Shown one piece after another: positions 5,587-7,478 of a DNA stretch of 7,478 nucleotides. This DNA is from a bacterium. GTDB taxonomy: Bacteria > Patescibacteriota > Minisyncoccia > Minisyncoccales > PEYH01. The first letter of the stretch is position 1. Each line of letters begins with the position of its first letter. The position numbers and the translations under genes are program-made. The stretch is taken from positions 1 through 7,478 of the forward strand of contig JAGHAC010000005.1 of assembly GCA_021161645.1 (NCBI GenBank), in the 5' to 3' direction. The notes below the pieces were generated by a model. That model had not been told where the DNA came from, did not search any database, and saw only the letters and a program-made list of their open reading frames with translations.

Positions 5587-7478
5587 ATGAAGAAACACTA
5601 TAATTTTCAAAAACAAGAAAAAAAATGGCAAAAATTCTGGGAGGAAGAGGAAATTTTTAAATTTAGACCCAAAAAGAAAAGTAAAATTTTTTCCATTGAC
5701 ACTCCCCCACCTACTTTGAGTGGCAAAATGCATATTGGCCATGCTTTTTCTTATACCCATCAGGATATTATTGCTCGTTATCATCGAATGAAGGGTGAAA
5801 ATATTTTTTATCCTTTTGGTGTTGATAATAACGGACTTCCTTCAGAAAAGTTGGTAGAAAAGTTAAATAAAGTAAAAATTTTTGATTTAGGAAGAAAGAA
5901 ATTTGTTCAGCTCTGTCAAAAAACTCTTAAAAAGGTTCTTCCAGAATTTATCTCTGATTGGAAAAGAATAGGGATGTCTTGCGATTTTTCGCTTTTTTAT
6001 TCTACTATAAGTCCCGAAGTTCAAAAATTGAGCCAGAAATATTTTTTAGATTTATTTAGAAAAAACAGGATTTATAGAAAAGAATCCCCTACTCTTTGGT
6101 GTCCGGAATGTCAAACAGCTATAGCTCAGGCGGAGTTGGAAGACAAAGAAGAAGAGATCCTCTTTAATGATATAGAGTTTTCTCTGGAAGATGGTGAGAA
6201 AATTATTGTTTCTACCACAAGACCTGAGCTTCTGCCAAGTTGCGTTGCGATTTTTGTGCACCCTAAAGACAAAAGATATAGAAAATTTATTGGCAAAAAA
6301 GCCATTGTTCCTATATTTGGACAAAAAGTAAAAATTATGCCCGATAGTAAAGTTGATATGAAGAAAGGGAGCGGTGTGGTGATGTGCTGTACTTTTGGTG
6401 ATACCACAGATATAGAATGGTATTTTAAACACAAGCTTCCCTGTAAAATAAGCATTACAAAAGATGGAAAAATGAACGAATTAGCTAGAGAATTTCAGGG
6501 TTTAAGTATAAAAGTTGCTAGAGAAAAAATTATCGAACGCTTGCAGAAAGAAGGACTTATTAAGTCGCAAAAAAAGATTATTCATTCAATCAATGTTCAT
6601 GAAAGATGCGGCCATAAAATAGAGATTCTATCTACTCCGCAGTGGTTTATAAAATACCTTGATTTAAGACAGGAATTTTTAAGGCAGGCATCGAATCTTC
6701 ACTGGCACCCAAAGCATATGAAATCACGCTTGGATAATTGGATTAAAGGATTGAGATGGGATTGGTGTATTTCCAGGCAGAGATATTTTGGAATTCCTAT
6801 TCCTGTATGGTACTGCCAGGATTGTAAAAAAATAATTCTTCCCGACGAAAAAGATTTGCCGGTTGATCCTTTACACCAAAAACCAAAAAAGAAATGTAAC
6901 TGTGGCTCTAATAAATTTATCCCTGAGACCGATGTTTTGGATACTTGGGTTACTAGCTCGCTAACGCCTCAAATTGCTCTTTCTCTTCTAGACAAGAGTG
7001 TTCCTCGGAGCAAAATGTTTCCTATGTCTTTAAGGCCCCAAGCGCATGATATTATCAATTTCTGGCTATTTTATACACTTATTCGTTCCTATTTACATTT
7101 TCGAAAAATTCCTTGGAAGAATGTGATGATTTCAGGGTTTGTTTTAGATCCTAAGGGTGAGAAAATGTCGAAATCTAAAGGTAATGTTGTTGAACCACAG
7201 GTAATCATTGAAAAATATGGTGCTGATGCTATCCGTTACTGGGCTGCAGGTGCGAAATTAGGAGAGGATTTACGATATTCAGAAGAAGAAATTAAACAAG
7301 GGAAAAGAACAGTAACAAAACTTTGGAATGCTTCAAGATTTTCTTTAATGCACTTAAAAAGATATTCACCAAAGAAAATTAAATTTCAAACATTAGAAGA
7401 CGAGGATAAATGGCTTTTAACCAAGCTTTACAGAACTATTAGAGATTATCGGAATTTTATGGATAAATATGAATATTC
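5587..7478 (+). CDS. valS: Valyl-tRNA synthetase, archaeal-type, 3' end cut by the window edge
   Basis: Class Ia enzyme that charges tRNA-Val and edits mischarged Thr. The window holds 630 codons. Landmarks: PPPTLSGKMHIGHAFSYTHQ with HIGH at 49-52, NNGLPSEK (81-88), a zinc pair WCPEC (C172, C175), editing-domain TTRPE (210-214), GVVMCCTFGDTTDIEW (263-278), SRQRYFGIPIPVWYC (396-410), a second cysteine set C410, C413, C437, C439, DVLDTWVTSSLTP (449-461), and KMSKS at 526-530. CTFGD and DTWVTSSLTP are archaeal-style; typical bacterial ValRS reads ITPAHDPND and DTWFSSAL-like sequence there. Transfer from archaea is known for ValRS in some bacterial lineages. The cut comes just after KMSKS, so most of the anticodon-binding domain lies outside. 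A stop at 5560 leaves 5587 as the only ATG for the full N-terminus. The short leader has no Shine-Dalgarno. Confidence 0.96.
   Translation, partial: MKKHYNFQKQEKKWQKFWEEEEIFKFRPKKKSKIFSIDTPPPTLSGKMHIGHAFSYTHQDIIARYHRMKGENIFYPFGVDNNGLPSEKLVEKLNKVKIFDLGRKKFVQLCQKTLKKVLPEFISDWKRIGMSCDFSLFYSTISPEVQKLSQKYFLDLFRKNRIYRKESPTLWCPECQTAIAQAELEDKEEEILFNDIEFSLEDGEKIIVSTTRPELLPSCVAIFVHPKDKRYRKFIGKKAIVPIFGQKVKIMPDSKVDMKKGSGVVMCCTFGDTTDIEWYFKHKLPCKISITKDGKMNELAREFQGLSIKVAREKIIERLQKEGLIKSQKKIIHSINVHERCGHKIEILSTPQWFIKYLDLRQEFLRQASNLHWHPKHMKSRLDNWIKGLRWDWCISRQRYFGIPIPVWYCQDCKKIILPDEKDLPVDPLHQKPKKKCNCGSNKFIPETDVLDTWVTSSLTPQIALSLLDKSVPRSKMFPMSLRPQAHDIINFWLFYTLIRSYLHFRKIPWKNVMISGFVLDPKGEKMSKSKGNVVEPQVIIEKYGADAIRYWAAGAKLGEDLRYSEEEIKQGKRTVTKLWNASRFSLMHLKRYSPKKIKFQTLEDEDKWLLTKLYRTIRDYRNFMDKYEY

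Noticed and set aside
5554..6455. Minus-strand open frames (5554-5784, 6052-6432, 6126-6455)
   Set aside because: All lie mostly opposite valS, whose HIGH, TTRPE and zinc motifs fix the coding strand.
1..7478. CRISPR array, tRNA gene, insertion sequence or prophage
   Set aside because: No regularly spaced repeats, no tRNA cloverleaf, and no transposase, integrase or phage motif was seen on either strand.

Overview
The window is AT-rich bacterial DNA that looks like a genome of the Candidate Phyla Radiation (Patescibacteria). Three things suggest this, none alone decisive: an archaeal-type valyl-tRNA synthetase, an aspartyl-tRNA synthetase without the usual bacterial GAD domain, and a MurL-type glutamate epimerase gene beside mraY. 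UGA works as a stop (end of the receiver gene), which argues against the lineages that recode UGA. I cannot place it more finely.

Left of about 5.25 kb, five minus-strand genes form one tight array. In transcription order they are a stand-alone response-regulator receiver, aspS, a membrane-anchored D-Ala-D-Ala carboxypeptidase (S11 family), mraY, and murL, which runs off the left edge. The first three junctions overlap (4, 37 and 7 nt). Only mraY-murL has a gap (100 nt), and it holds a G/C-rich hairpin. The last three genes handle peptidoglycan: MurL makes the D-Glu of the stem peptide, MraY forms lipid I, and the carboxypeptidase trims D-Ala.

Between 5249 and 5586 there is no protein gene, but the DNA is dense with signals. 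An extended -10 promoter lies so close to the receiver ATG that its mRNA should be leaderless. An apparent small RNA gene of about 187 nt on the minus strand has a near-consensus promoter, a perfect 16-bp inverted repeat enclosing 86 nt, and a strong intrinsic terminator. Its interior carries 11 nt identical to the conserved 16S rRNA 3' tail (the anti-Shine-Dalgarno region). I do not recognise the RNA family; it is the most interesting object here.

Right of 5.58 kb, valS runs on the plus strand from its own promoter and leaves the window at the right edge. None of the six protein starts has a canonical Shine-Dalgarno sequence.
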